A stretch of 59,438 nucleotides of DNA from positions 1,539,477 through 1,598,914 of the forward strand of contig KE546976.1 of NCBI GenBank assembly GCA_000442125.1. Reading direction: 5' to 3'. The DNA comes from Opeltia flavorubescens. Its lineage: Eukaryota > Ascomycota > Lecanoromycetes > Teloschistales > Teloschistaceae. Positions 1 to 12,371 of this stretch are shown here, in pieces. The notes under the pieces are model-generated. The model ran no database searches and was not told the DNA's origin. It worked only from the letters and a program-made list of their open reading frames with translations. The translations under genes were made by a program, and so were the position numbers. Positions within the stretch are counted from its first letter, which is position 1; every line of letters begins with the position of its first letter.

Positions 1-1249
1 AGTCCGTCTAAATCCTAAGTCCGAGGACCCTGAAAAGAAGGGTCCAACGATAAAAATGTACGGGAGCCAGTATCAAGAGGGTCGATGTAGGGCAGACAAG
101 CTTTGAAAGGTACACCAGACCCTCCAGTGCGACAATAGGACGTTAAAGAAGGAAGTTGATACGTCAAATAGGAGGAAGGGAAAAGGATGCCAAATCCACC
201 GTCATGCCCGGTGGCCTCCCTAATTCCCTCCAGTCAACGAGAAATGGTCACAGCCACTTTGGTCGAATGATGGAAAAGAGGTCAGGCAGCGAGACAGACA
301 ATAGAAGGGTGACCTAAAAGACGCAATTAGACCAAATGAGATCAAACATGAAGCATAGAGTAAGTGGATAATTTCAATTTGCGAATGAACATCCATTCAA
401 TTCCAACATTGATGCAGGTGGAGGCAATATCACGGGCAGTCTACAGAGGAGGTGATGACATGAATGGGGCGAATAACAGGAAACTCCAAGTTGGAGAATA
501 TCCGACGGCTGAAGGGATGGGGATGGAGATGGGAGCTGCATTTCCCTGAATCCAGTGTACGTAAAGTTAAAAAAAAAAAAAAAAAAAAGAAAGAACCGCT
601 AAGTCCAGATCCCACTGAGATGATATGTGCCGATGGTCATGATGTACGGGAACAAAAAAAACCCAGTCCCAGATACCGCCAGTTGAACAAATTGTCCCGA
701 TGAAGCGTTAATCTACACGGTAGGATATTCAAGGGAGATGATGCCAAAGCCAAAAAAAAAAAAGAAAAAAAAAAAAAATAACAACCCAGAAATGAAATAT
801 AGGGAAATCACCATTGTCAACGACCGCCGTCCCATTCCCCCAACCGGATACTCCCTCGATGAAGCTCAGATACCAAAAGGAGGAAATCAGAATAGAAGCC
901 AGTGACCTGGTCAAAATCCCAGGACAGACGCTACCCTTTACAGGACAAACGAATGGCAAAGATGCCCAAGGAGGGAAAAGAGAAAAAAAATTGAAAAATG
1001 GAAAATGATAATCACCATCTTCAGAGCTTATAGCTATACTCTCTTGGCCCAAATCACGTATCAGTGGGCATGATATAATAAAAGGACAAGTAATTGAAAT
1101 TCAACCTTTTTCCAATCTGGCTTATTGATTATCTCACCATGGACAATACGTCAGCTCGGAGGATAGAGAAAGGGTAGAGGAGTCAAGAAAAAAGGAAAAA
1201 GAGNATGAATTCACCCTTTTCAAATATTGGTACTTGGGGATTCTACCTT

Positions 1250-2030
1250 GAATGATATGCCCATGAACAGTGCTTGCAACGAAAAAGAAGTAAAAAGGTT
1301 CGAATATCGCAAATTCGATTGACTGATTTTGGGAAATCGATTCATGCGCGGGAGGGATATGGCGATACAAGCCAAAAAAAAAAGAAAAAAAAAGAAAAAA
1401 AAGAAAAAAAAGAAAAAAAAGAAAAAAAAGAAAAAAAAGAAAAAAAAGAAAAAAAAGAAAAAAAAGAAAAATCCCGACTTTCGCAACCTGTCCATTCCTT
1501 CGGATGAGCGCACCAATGGAAATGATTCTCGAAGAAAAGAAGAAAAAATAATCATCGGTCCCAGCACATTGATCGACTGATTGAGACCAGTACGTTAATC
1601 CAAAAACAGGGGAAACATGCACAAAGCAAAAAAAGGGTTTTAAAGTAAGACGAAACGGTGCAATCACGGCGACTATCGGAGCAACGATCGAGAAAAAGAA
1701 AAGAAAAAAAGAAGGAAGAAAGTGTGGGAGTGGATAACGAAGGCAAAGAAGAGACAATAAAAAAAGTTATTTTCAAAGTTGACATATTGAGGATATCATT
1801 AGAGGCAGTGCGTCAGTCCCCGGAATGGAGAAAGCATAGGGAATGGAGAAAAGAAGATGAATCTGCCAGTATCAACAATCGACCACTCTATGAATCCATT
1901 CCGAATCATGCCCCCATGGACAGTACTTGCGATGATCAGAGGAAGATATCATGAAAAACCCAAAATACTGCAAATTGCGATTTCGATTGATCTTGAACAA
2001 CGAGTCGAGATATGCGATAAACATGGGATA
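1250..2030. repeat. Diverged direct repeat, about 650-bp period
   Basis: The segment at about 1255-1345 (ATGCCCATGAACAGTGCTTG, then a GCAAATTCGATTGA block) is repeated with divergence at about 1907-2027 (ATGCCCCCATGGACAGTACTTG, then GCAAATTGCGATTTCGATTGA). A weaker third copy may lie near 390-440. No conserved reading frame links the copies, so I treat this as repeat rather than gene duplication. Confidence 0.5.
1372..1472. repeat. (A6-8 G)n microsatellite
   Basis: About 100 bp of near-perfect A-run plus single G units (mostly AAAAAAAG), roughly 11 copies. It produces spurious poly-Lys (+) and poly-Phe (-) frames. The whole tract is homopurine on one strand, so triplex-prone DNA is possible but untested. 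Confidence 0.9.
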
Positions 2031-2379
2031 GAATCTCAAAAAAAAAAAGAAAAAAAAAAGAAGATGCAGAAGAACTTACAATTACTCCGGGCTGCATTCC
2101 AATATGAAGGAAAATTGGTCCAGGAATCACGATGATGATAAAGCTGATAATCGAGGAGGTATATGAAATCATTATTCCCAATCATTCTCGATTTCAACTT
2201 CCATCAACTTATAAGAGACAAACGCTATCGAATCAGGGACAACCTATACGGCGACAATAATGGCTCCAGAGTCGAGAAAGAGAAAAATGGGCATTTCGAT
2301 CAAAATCAATGATAATACTATTCGAATAGAATGTATATTATCCTTGGATCGAGACGTGAAATTCAGACTAGGATTGACA

Positions 2380-2945
2380 ACTGCACCTAGGTTAGGCATA
2401 GGTTAGGCAATTGAGTTAATCTCGGGTTAGGAAAGGCCCCTCCGGCAGGAGTCGCCGCAGGCGAAATGGTTAGGGGTTAGAGTTAGTGGTTAGAGTTAGC
2501 ATGTGAAACACTTTCCAGAACTCGTTTACAGATAGGATAAAGATAAACGCCTCGGGTTAGGCTAGGATTGTCAATTGAATTTCAGGTTAGGCCAGGATGG
2601 TAGATAAACGCCTTAGGTTAGACTAGGATTGTCAATTGAATTTCGGGTTAGGCTAGGATGGTAGATTGAATTTCAAAAATACTGGTTAGGAAAGGCCCGT
2701 CCGGCAGGACTCGCCGTAGGCGATTGGTTAGGGGTTAGAGTTAGTGGTTAGAGTTAGCATGTGAAACACTTTCCAGAACTCGTTAAGAAGCTAGGATTAA
2801 AATAAACGCCTCGGGTTAGGCTAGGATAAAAGATTGAGTTAATCTAAGGTTAGAGCCGGCCCCTCCGGCAGGAGTCGCCGAAGGCGAAACAAGAGTCGTT
2901 ATGGTTAGGCTAGGATTGTCAATTGAAGTTAGACATCCAGGATTA
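2380..2945. repeat. Degenerate telomere-like GGTTAGG repeats with GNA hairpins
   Basis: GGTTAGG, GGTTAGGGG and GGTTAGAG units recur on the + strand, in the same orientation as the terminal TTAGGG tract at the right end. At least two long sub-copies share TTAGAGTTAGTGGTTAGAG followed by CATGTGAAACACTTTCCAG (near 2469-2525 and 2731-2780). Three copies carry a CTCCGGCAGGAG-type hairpin (the middle copy is imperfect) followed by CGCC-GNA-GGCG at 2453-2463 (loop GCA), 2712-2722 (GTA) and 2876-2886 (GAA). Likely an interstitial, ancient telomere-derived satellite. Confidence 0.7.
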
Positions 2946-3689
2946 ATAATTGATATTTGGAATGGAATAGTCAAGAAAAAATAGAAAGATAAAAAAGGAG
3001 AGAAGAAGAAGGAATTCAACCCAAAGGGAATCAGAGCAACAAGAAAAAAAAATAAAAACGAGGAAGAAAAGTGTATTGGGAAGATCAAGGAATAGGAGAA
3101 GAGGAAATAGAAAGAAAATAAAAAATCAAAGAAAAAGGAAATTGAGGTTAGCACAATGATAGAATCTGGTAGAAAATGCAAATATTGAAAAGAAAGAAAG
3201 AAAAAAAAAAAAAGATTATCCAAACCATAAAAAAAGGGTCCACTTACAATATTCATAGAGACAGTAGGTAAGGCAAGAAGAAGAAAATGTACTAGAGCAG
3301 AAAATGGGAAAAGAGAAGATGGAATTGAAGAGGAGAGCAAAGACAGAGAAACCTCGATTTAAGAAAAAAAAAAAAAACAAGCGCTGACTAGAAGGGGGGG
3401 TGAAGTGGGAGATATCATCAGGACAAAATAGAATTCACGAATCTTTCGGCTAATAGAATTGAACTTCGTCTATCGATGATTGCATCTTGACGGTCAATGA
3501 TCCACCCAACACCCATGCGACTCGGTCAAAGGGGGTCAATGGTGAAATATGCGGAATCGGATAAACTTCGGCGCCTTTGTCGATCTTCAGCCCTATGGTA
3601 CCTTAGATCAATCTCCATGCAAATCGACCATCGGGACAGGGAAAAAGAACCGAACAATGGGAATATCGAAAGCAGGGACAGCTGAGACC

Positions 3690-4690
3690 CTAGAGGCAAT
3701 CATTGAAAGCGCAAAAAAAAAAAAAAAAAAAGTCAACGATAATCTATGGCAATCAAATAACGGACTATACAAATAAACTTCCGAAAAAGAAAAAAAAAAT
3801 ATCCAAATTAGAGAGCAAGCCTAGCACGAGCAGAAGGATATCCCCAAAAAAGAAAAAAGAAAAAAGAAAAAAAGAAAAAAATTGACTTCAATTATAGAGA
3901 CACCAATCAGGATATAGATCAAATTAGCAGATTTCATTGGGAAAATTCCAAAAACAACACGGCAGCCTTGGAAGGATTGCAGACAATACCTACACGTGAC
4001 TGATAGAGACAAATGAAAAAAAAAAATCAAAAAAAAAAATCTCAAATCCGAAGACCCTGAAAGAAGAGTTCAAGTTCTCTTCTCAATACGAAAAAAAAAA
4101 TAATTTATTGAACTTATGATCTACCTTATCTCCTACGATCCAAATAGCTCCCATTTCATCCATTGCTGAAGAAAAAAGAAAAAAAAAATAAAAAAAAAGA
4201 CTTCAATTACACGATGGAGACCAGCTAGAGATAGATCAACTCGATAAGTTTCATCAATAAAAATCCCAAAAATACCGAATAAGCCTAGCACTGACCAGAG
4301 AACGTCGTCGAAGGAGACTGATCGAGAAAATTTTAAAAAAAAATCAAAAAAAGAAAAAAAACCCAAGTCCGGAGACATTGAATAAGGGTCCAGGTCCTCT
4401 TCCCACAGGAAAAAAAAAGTTGTTGAATTCGTGACCTATCCATTGGCCGACGACCCAAATATTATCCCCTTTATCCCCTGCGTCCATTGCCAAAAAAAAA
4501 AGAAGAAAGAAAAAAAAAGAAAGGACTTCAAATACACTGAAATAATCAACCAGGACGGCCTAGATCGACAAAAGTGATTTGGAAAAAAAAACTCGAACTT
4601 ATAGGATAAGCCTGGACAGATAAGAGGACATGACCAGACGTTATCAAATAAAAAAAAAAAAAAAAATCAAAAAAAAAATCAGGTCGAGTA
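3690..4690. repeat. Tandem repeat of about 315-bp period, three copies
   Basis: Blocks beginning with GACTTCAATTA or GGACTTCAAATACAC occur near 3885, 4199 and 4525. Each is followed by a TAGATC(A/G)A block, A-tract clusters and a segment like AAGTCCGGAGAC...GGTCC(A)AG. The last segment matches the first 50 bases of the window, so the array probably continues to the left. Confidence 0.6.
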
Positions 4691-4779
4691 GATAATTAGT
4701 GGAATAACTGCACTAATGGCACCTGTACCCTTTGGGGATAGTCTCCTTTAGATACGGACCCTTAATCTACCCTAACCAT

Positions 4780-5248
4780 CGAATAAAAAAATTTTGACGG
4801 TAGTCCGAAAGAGCAAATTCCACCAATTCTTCTTACCGTATATCCCTAGACCCCAATGAGTCCATCAATAGACAAGAATAACCTATCAATCAACCCCAAA
4901 TCATCCAAATGTTTGTTCTCCATCCATTGTCCTCAGCTTGAATTTCGATCCTTTCCCAATCGGGTTAGACTTATCCCAATGAGGCCTAGCCAAAAAAAAA
5001 AAAAAAAAAAAATACCTAGAAAAACTTTTTAGTTTTTTAAAACCACGTAAAAACGATAAAAAAAAAGATTCCTCAAAAAAAAAAAAAAAAAAAGAGTCCG
5101 TCTAAATCCTAACTCCGAAGTCTCTGAATTGGACCCTGACTTCCATCAACAGCATTCCCAATTCTCAGATACCAATTTTTTTTCGATGGAGATTTTGACA
5201 GCCATCATCCCCGAGTGGCCAGATGACCCTCGCTCCATGGATCAATCC

Positions 5249-5288
<40 letters not shown>

Positions 5289-7920
5289 CGATTAGAATAA
5301 ATGGCCAATGGAATACCTTCACCAGTGCTACCTATACCCTATAGGAATAGTCCAATTGAGGTAAAGACCCTCCATCACCCTTAAATCCCTTGTTGAAAAA
5401 TTTTGACGGTAGTCCGGAAAAGGATTGAAGGTGCTGAAGGTAGCCTACAATAAGGAAAGACCATCCTTACCCTTAAGCCTTCCTAAAAATGGTCCACCCA
5501 TAGTATTCAGAGTCAAGTTACCCTTTGGGACTAGTCGCCTTGAGATAGAGACCCTCCATCCCCTTTGAATCCGAGATGAAATTTTTTGACGGTAGTCCGG
5601 AAGACCATTTAAGGTGCTATAGGCAGTCCACGACAAAAAAAATTATCCTTCCCCTTGATACTTCTTGAAAATGGTCAACCAATACGTCTAGGGTCAACGA
5701 ACCCTTTGGGAATAGTATCTCCAGGAAAAGGGACCCTTAATCACCTTCTATCCCGATTTGAAATTTTTTTGACGGTAGTCCAGAAGAACTCCTAGGGTCA
5801 GGGAACCCCTGGGGATACCACCTTGAGGTGTAGGGACCCTTAATTATCGAGTAATTCCAGATTAAAAAATTCTGACGGTAGTCCAGAAGAGGATTAAAGC
5901 TGTTACAATTGCCCTACCAAGGGAAATACGGTCAAAGAACACTCTGGGAATAGTTTCCCCTAGGTAGAGACCCTCCATCACCCTTAAATACGATTTTAAA
6001 AAATTTTGACGGTAGTCCAAAAGGGTGATTAGGGTGATACAGTCAGCCCACGGCAAGGACAGGCTATAGTTTCCATCCGCTAGAGACACTCCATCGCCCT
6101 CAAATCCGACTTTGAAAAATTTTGACGGTAGTCCAGAACAGCAATAAGGGTACCACAGCTCCCTAATAAGGTCGAGGTGTCGATTTCCCATAAATCTAGA
6201 CCCGTAATTCCCATCTGGATTTTTTACAGTAGTCAAAAACACCATTAGACGGTCACCAGGAACCATCCTCACCCTCACCAGCTCATCCTCACCAGTCCCA
6301 AAATCTAGAAATCTGAGATGACTATGTCAAAGCTCTGCTACCCGGCTTTCAATCCCTTTTATACCCTCGTTCCTTCCTTGAATTTATCAAAATCTGAATT
6401 TGGACTAGCCACTATGCATCCCTTGACCCATATCTCCTATTCAATCTCAATTGACACCTCCAATCAGTCCCATCAAAAAAATAACTAGAGCTTCTACCAA
6501 GGGTGGGAGGGTTGGAGTAGACCATTCCCGTCGTTCTCCACCTATCGTCGTCGTCGTCGTCAAAAAAAAAAAAAAAAAAAAAAAAAGAGACAGCCAATGG
6601 ATCACCTCTACCAATGGCACCTGTGATTAAGGTACCCTACCCTACTAGTCTGCTTAAGGTATAGACCCTTAATCGTCCCAGAAATCAACTTTAAAAAATT
6701 TTAACGGTAGTCCAGAAGGTCAAAATCCCCCTATTATTCTCAATTGACGCTTTAATTCATCAAGGAATACACCTGACAGTCCCAATTGATCGTTCAAATC
6801 ATGTAATCCCAATTCAAGTTCAAATTCATGGAGGAAAAAAAAATTAAAAAATAGAGACAGCCAATCGATGAAGATCTTTACCAACCTAACTATCCGTCAT
6901 CAAGGTACCCTCTGAAACCTAACCGCTTAAGGTATAGACCCTTGATCGTCCCAAAAATCCACTTTGAAAAATTTTGACGGTAGTCCGGAACAGTACTAAA
7001 GGTACTACAGCTCCCAATGAGGCTCTATGTATCCTCTAGGTATCCTCTAGGAACGATTTCCTTTCCATTTGGACCCGTAATTTCCATTTCAAATTTTTTG
7101 ACGGTAGTCCAGATGGTCCAAAACCCCTTTCCCTGCTTTGTCTCAATGCTCCCTTCATTCCCAATTGGTCAAAACCCCTAAATATTCCCAATTTGCACTC
7201 AAATTCGTGGATTCCCAATCCGAGTTCCAAATCATAGATTCCCAATTGATCGTTCAATTCATGGAGGGGAAAAAAACAAAAACAAAAAAAAGAGACATCC
7301 AACCTCTACCCAGTAGCACCCGTGATCAAACCATCCTCTAGCACTTGTCTGCTTAAGGTATAGACCCTTGATCGTCCCTAAAATCCACTTTAAAAAATTT
7401 TGACGGTAGTCCAGACGACTAATAGGGGTACTACAGCTCCTAATAGGGGTCCAGGTATCCCCCAGGAGAGGTTTCCCTTCGATCTGGACCCTCTTAGCAC
7501 AAATGAAAAATTTTGACGGTAGTTCAGAAGGTCCAAAAATAATCCCCTACTTCCCAAAGTCTGTCCCAATAGCCCCCCTTTGGCCCCCCTTTACTCCCAA
7601 TTAACCGTTCATTCCATCGAGTCCCAATTTGAATTTCAAATTCATGGATTCCCAATAAACATTTCAATTTATGGATTCCCAATTCGATTTTCAATTCATA
7701 GAGGAACGACTCACTTCATCTCAAGAGGTCACAAGCTCCAAACATTCCCAATTGACAGTTCAATTCATGGAGAGGAAAAAAAAAAGAGAGATCCAACCTC
7801 TACCAGTACCACCAGTGATCACCCGTAATCAAACTATCCTCTAGCACTTGTCTGCTTTAGGTATAGACCCTTAATCGCCCCTGAAATCCACTTTGAAAAA
7901 TTTTAACGGTAGTCCGAAGG
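4780..7920. repeat. Satellite array 1: AAAATTTTGACGGTAGTCC element
   Basis: At least 13 copies of a conserved core, AAAATTTTGACGGTAGTCC with minor changes, lie near 4787, 5395, 5580, 5763, 5866, 5999, 6115, 6693, 6967, 7092, 7393, 7505 and 7895; a degraded one is near 6219. Most are preceded by TATAGACCC-TTAATC-type sequence and ACCCTTTGGGGATAG. Spacing is irregular (about 100-600 bp). All copies point the same way. The core starts with self-complementary AAAATTTT. The intervening sequence holds other diverged repeats and no credible gene. Confidence 0.8.
5250..5285. repeat. Uninterrupted A36 tract
   Basis: Thirty-six consecutive A, the longest homopolymer in the window. It sits about 135 bp after the second copy of the AGTCCGTCTAAATCCTAA repeat. 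Confidence 0.95.
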
Positions 7921-8580
7921 GTCCAAAATTGATCCCCTACTTCCTAAAATCGTCCCAACAGCCCCCTTCATTCTCAATTCGTCCAAATACCCCTGACAGT
8001 CCCAATAAAGATTTCAATGCATGGATTCCAAAATCAGGCCCAACAGCCCCCTTCGTTTCCAATAAACGTTTCAATTCATGGAGGAACGACATTACCCTAA
8101 CCCTGACCCTTAGTACCAGAGTGAGAACTGAAGCCGTAAAATCCACCGAAGCTTGCGTAGGTCGGATAGGCGGAAGTCGAACGGAGGTTCGAAAGGGGAG
8201 GGGGGAGGAGAAGGTGCGTTTGCGTTCATGCATGAATATCTATCAAGGCGCCGCAGGCACACGTTCGAACAAGGATTGAGATGTGAGTCAAAAACACTTA
8301 TTAAAAATTGAGCAAAGGCTAACGTCAAACCCGAGCGAAAGGGCCGAAGGCCCGAAGCGAGGAGGGAGGTGGTGGGTTGAACTTACAGGAGGGGAGATCG
8401 ACAAGATAAGATAAGATAAGAGATAAGACCGAAAGAGGAATAGGAAGAGAGGGAAGGGGAGGAGACAGATGGACAGAGAGATGGACAGACAGACAGATAG
8501 ATGGATGGATAGATAGAGAGAGACGTCTATAGAAGGAAGGGATAACAATTGAGTGATAGAAAAAACTTATTAAGAAAAAA
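7921..8580. other. Transition between satellite families; first GAA hairpin
   Basis: No convincing gene. Near 8091 lies ACCCTAACCCTGACCCTTA, a short CCCTAA-type telomere-like stretch. At 8341-8353 the first GC hairpin of the window appears (GGGCC-GAA-GGCCC), followed by a G-rich tract (8361-8376) and then GACAGACAGA/GATAGATGGA microsatellite (about 8470-8525). This is the hairpin-satellite arrangement, seen here 3.4 kb to the left of the main block. Confidence 0.6.
8341..8353. other. GC hairpin, G-rich subfamily (GGGCC/AGGCC/GGCC stems, GAA loop)
   Basis: Representative of ten copies. Stem GGGCC-GAA-GGCCC: 8341-8353, 11800-11812, 12139-12151, 16928-16940, 17494-17506, 35382-35394. Stem AGGCC-GAA-GGCCT: 12461-12473 and 12828-12840. 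Four-bp stem GGCC-GAA-GGCC: 16154-16164 and 16558-16568. Each is preceded by CGAGCG(A/G)-type sequence and followed within about 10 nt by GAGGAGGGAGGTGGTGGG. The C-GAA-G loop is invariant. Confidence 0.85.
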
Positions 8581-8582
8581 GT

Positions 8583-9045
8583 TCAACCCCACGGGATCAT
8601 GGGTGGGAAGGGAGTCGTCGTTCCAGGTTGGGACCCCCCGAAGCGAAGCGTAGGGAGGGATCCTGTGATAAGACGCACTCCGGGTGGGTAAACGTTATCG
8701 AAGGGAGAGGAGAAAGAAAAAAGTTGCAAGAGAGTGGAGAAGAATAGAAGGAGTGAACAGACAGACAGACAGATAGACAGACAGACAGATGGATAGATGG
8801 ATATATATATGAAGACGTCAAAGTCGAGGGATACAGATGGATGACAGCATCGATGGAAGAGACAAATGGACTTATGAAAAAAAAAATTACAAAACACTTA
8901 ATAACAATTGAACCCAACCCCACGGGATCCACGGGCGGGAAGGGAGTCGTCGTATCCAGGTTGGGACCCCCCGTAGTGAAACGAAGGGAGGGATCCTGTG
9001 ATTAAGACGCACTCCGGGTGGGATACGTTATCGAAAGGGAGTAAT
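8583..9045. repeat. Direct repeat of about 333 bp (one full and one partial copy)
   Basis: Copy 1 starts near 8587 (CCCACGGGATCATGGG, then GGGAAGGGAGTCGTCGT) and copy 2 near 8920. Both continue with GGTTGGGACCCCCCG, a (G)AAGCGAAGCG-like segment, AGGGAGGGATCCTGTGA and AAGACGCACTCCGGGTGGG. Between them lies (GACA)n/(GATG)n microsatellite at about 8757-8812. No coding frame is shared. Confidence 0.8.
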
Positions 9046-11570
9046 GACAATTGAATATGAAGGTAGGGAGACACCTATTGAAGGATGATTTGAATGATAG
9101 ATGCCATGGATAGAGAGTCGACGGTAGGGATAAAACAATCGATGGCAGTCAATAAAGGATTTAAGTAATTCCGAATAAAGTAATTAAATATGTTGTTAGA
9201 AGGATGGATAGTGTCGGGGTGGTTCCGTAGAGTCGAGAATAGTAGTTGGGTAGAGATCAGAAAAGCTAGGGGCCGAATAAAACCATTTAAAAAATTTTGA
9301 CGGTAGGGTCCAAGGCTTGTTTTTTGAATAGAGGGTCGCCGTTAAAGGTAAAACAGTCGATAGCAGGAGTCAATAATCGATTTAATTGTTTTTGAATAAA
9401 GTAATTAAATTTATTCTTAGATGGATGGATGGCATCGGGGTGGTACCAGAGAGTCGGGAATACCAATAGGGTGTGGATCAGAGACGCTAGGGACCGAGAA
9501 TACCCATTAAAAAAATTTTGACGGTAGGGTCCAAGGGTTGTTTTTTGGTCAGGGAGCCACCATTAGAGGTGAAACAGTCGATGGTACAAACTAGCATTCG
9601 ATTGAAATATTTCCGAGTAGAGTAGTCAAATAAATCTTAATAAGGATGGGTGATGTCTAGAGTGGCTATAGAGACTCGGGGATAGTAATAGGATGGAGAC
9701 TAGAGACGCTAGGAGCCGAGGAGACCACTTGAAAAAATTTTGACGGTAGGGTCGAAGGGTTGTTTCTTCCACAGGGAGTCTCTAGTAGAGGTCAGGGGCA
9801 CGTTTAGATGGATCTGGTTCAAGGGGGACATTTAAATAGATAGTAACTGCATTATTTTTTCAAATCGAGTTCATTGGGCAGAGATGTCAAATAAAAAGGA
9901 GAGGAATGATATTGTTGAGAAGAGATAATAAATAATTTGGAGGAGGGAGAATTCGGATAAAGGATGCCTGGGGTGGTTAGAGAGTAAGGAATGACAGTGG
10001 ACTACAAATGAACAGAGTGGAGAAGAGACGAAATACGACGAGGAGACCCTTTGGAAAAATTTCAACGGTAGGTACCAAGAGTTATTTTTGGACAGTCTCC
10101 AGTGGAGGTAAAAAGAACGTCCCAATAGTCAAGATAAGCAAAAAGATATTCCCAGAACAATATTTACATTGAATATTTAAATAACCTACGCCGGCGTCTC
10201 AATTACAGGGAAGAAACGTCAAGGAACGGAGACAACCTGTGAAAAAAAAAGAAAGTGTTTAAAGATTTGTTTTCTCTTGCCAGACAGTCAATAGTGGAGG
10301 TAAGAGGAGTATTGAAATGGATCTTAATAAAATTAAGATTTAATTTTTCGACTGTTGGAATAAGTATTGAATTAAATAATACGTGGATAGAGCTGTTAAA
10401 TATACCACGCGACAGATATATTAAATCGATGATATCCAGAATGAATATTCAGATAAGAGGCCTTGGTGTGATTGTCGAAGAGATGGAGACGGAAATATTC
10501 TTTGAAAAAAAAAGTTGCGATAAAAGGATTTTGAAGTAGCGTTGCCATGGACAGGGAGTCAATGGTGGAAGTAAAAGGCACGATTAAATAGATAATAGCG
10601 GGATTGAATACTCAAATAAATATTAAACCACCTTAGTTGTTAAACAAGCTACCAAAAAAATAAAGTTGATGTCTAGAACAATTATTAAGACGGCAATGCC
10701 TGGAGGTGTACTCAAAGGGGGGAAATATCAAAAAAGTGGAGAGAAAGAGTACATTTTGGGACCAAGACAGCCTTTTGAAAAAAAAAAGTCGACGAAAAAA
10801 ATTCAAAAGTTGATTCTACGCACTGGGGAGTAATAGTAGAGACCACTATAACACTTGAACAGTTGATAATTAGATCGAGAATTTTGAAAAGATAGTAATT
10901 TGGCGGATTAATTTTACAAGTCACAAAAAGGAAAATTTAAATAGACCATACCCGAAGTGGCGATCGAGGGGAAGTCATACCAACGGAGAGTGAAGAGCTG
11001 AGAGACGACAACGGGCCGGGAAATCTCTTGAGGAAATTTTGACGGATGGGTTCGAAGAGTTGATTCCATAGACAAGGAGTGCAACGTGAAGGCAGGGAGG
11101 ACATATTATAGAGAATGGTTGAAATATATGTTTGAATAGATAGTAGATGAATAGAGCTGTCAAATGAAGTCCAGGAAGGAAAACTTAAATGGATGATGTC
11201 CAAATGTATTATCAAATCGGTGATTTCTGGGGTGGTCCATATGGGAAGAATTAACCATCGAGTGGAGAGATAATAGAGGTCAAATTGTGATAGCACCGTT
11301 TGAAAATGTCACGGTGGTGGACCAAAGACAAGGAGTCGACAGTGGAGGTAAAAGACACGTTATAATAGATGACGACTAGTCGAATACATTACAAGTTGAT
11401 GGCTATAACAGACTTTCGAAAGGATGGCAGCTGGACCGAGCTCGTCAAGGAATCGAACAATGGAATGTCCAAAGTTATTATACATCGAGTGGATATCCAA
11501 GTCGAAGAGATGATCATGAAGGAGATGGATATCAAATGGCGACCCTTCGTCAGATATCCCTGACCCTAAC
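9046..11570. repeat. Satellite array 2: AAAATTTTGACGGTAGGGTCC units
   Basis: Units of about 215-330 bp with the core AAAATTTTGACGGTAGGG near 9290, 9509 and 9732, then degraded forms near 10053 and 11031. Between cores the order is similar each time: AGGGAGTC(G/A)..., a GTGGAGGTAAAA-like block, GAATA..AGAGTAGT-like blocks and a GGGGTGGT..AGAG segment. The units become more AT-rich and diverged to the right (10.1-11.4 kb). The AAAATTTTGACGGTAG core is shared with array 1; the flanks are not. No credible gene is seen. Confidence 0.75.
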
Positions 11571-12317
11571 CCTGGTCTTGCATGCGTCCATATTCCTAAA
11601 TCCAATAGCGTCTGTCCTTCGTTAATGGTCTCTGACCCTGATTCCGGTCCCCAGTTTGAGACTCAGCAATACATGAAATTTATACCTATCAATTACAATG
11701 ACCCCAACCAACACCATCCGAGAGCGTCTGTCCTAGATTAGTGGATAACCCTAACCAGACTTGATCAGAACAGGAACCTAACTTTAAACCCGAGCGATAG
11801 GGCCGAAGGCCCGTAGCGAGGAGGGAGGTGGTGGGTAAAGCTTACAGGAGGAGGGAGTCTAACCGAAAGAGGATAAAGATAAAAATTTCTGAATAGGGAC
11901 CCAGAGGCATATATATATATGGGAATATGTAGACGTCAATATTGATTGGGATATAAATGGAAATCAGAATCGAGACAGAAGTATAGATAATAACAAACAG
12001 GGAAAGAGATAATATCGAAACAGGAACAAAAACCTGACTATAGATTAGAATGAAGAACCCTAACTATAGATAGAAACAGGAGCAGAACACTAACCAGACT
12101 TGGTCAGAGCAGGACCCTAACCTTAAACCCGAGCGAGAGGGCCGAAGGCCCGTAGCGAGGAGGGAGGTGGTGGGTAAAACGTTACTAGGAGAAAGAACGC
12201 TAACTGAAAGAGGATTAAGATCAAAATCCCCAGACGAAGATGCGAATATATAGATGTATGAAGACGTCAATTTTGATGGGGATATAGATAAAGATGGGAA
12301 TCGAGATGGGAATATCA

Positions 12318-12371
12318 GCAGAAGCAGAAGCAGAAGCAGAAGCAGAAGCAGAAGCAGAAGCAGAAGCAGAG
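12318..12371. repeat. (AGAAGC)n microsatellite
   Basis: About eight perfect AGAAGC hexamers inside satellite block 1. They give Ser-Arg or Leu runs in spurious frames. Confidence 0.9.

Larger units (their letters stand above)
1..5100. repeat. A-rich, purine-biased subtelomeric repeat region
   Basis: The + strand is strongly purine-biased, with dozens of A tracts of 8-36 nt, many interrupted by single G. No credible gene is present: the open frames here encode poly-Lys or poly-Phe from the A tracts. The first bases (AGTCCGTCTAAATCCTAA) recur at 5095-5112, and related forms of the following CCGAGGACCCTGAA segment appear near 4050 and 4365, so the window opens inside a repeat unit. An ambiguous base lies at 1204. 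I infer old tandem repeats grown by slippage; retroposed poly-A tails are an alternative, but no element body is visible. Confidence 0.75.

Noticed and set aside
430-4378. Many ORFs rich in Lys or Phe
   Set aside because: They are translations of A tracts on either strand; no ATG context, no conserved motif, no duplication at protein level.
9871-11605. ORFs of 60-120 codons in satellite array 2
   Set aside because: They differ between otherwise homologous units and contain no conserved start or motif.
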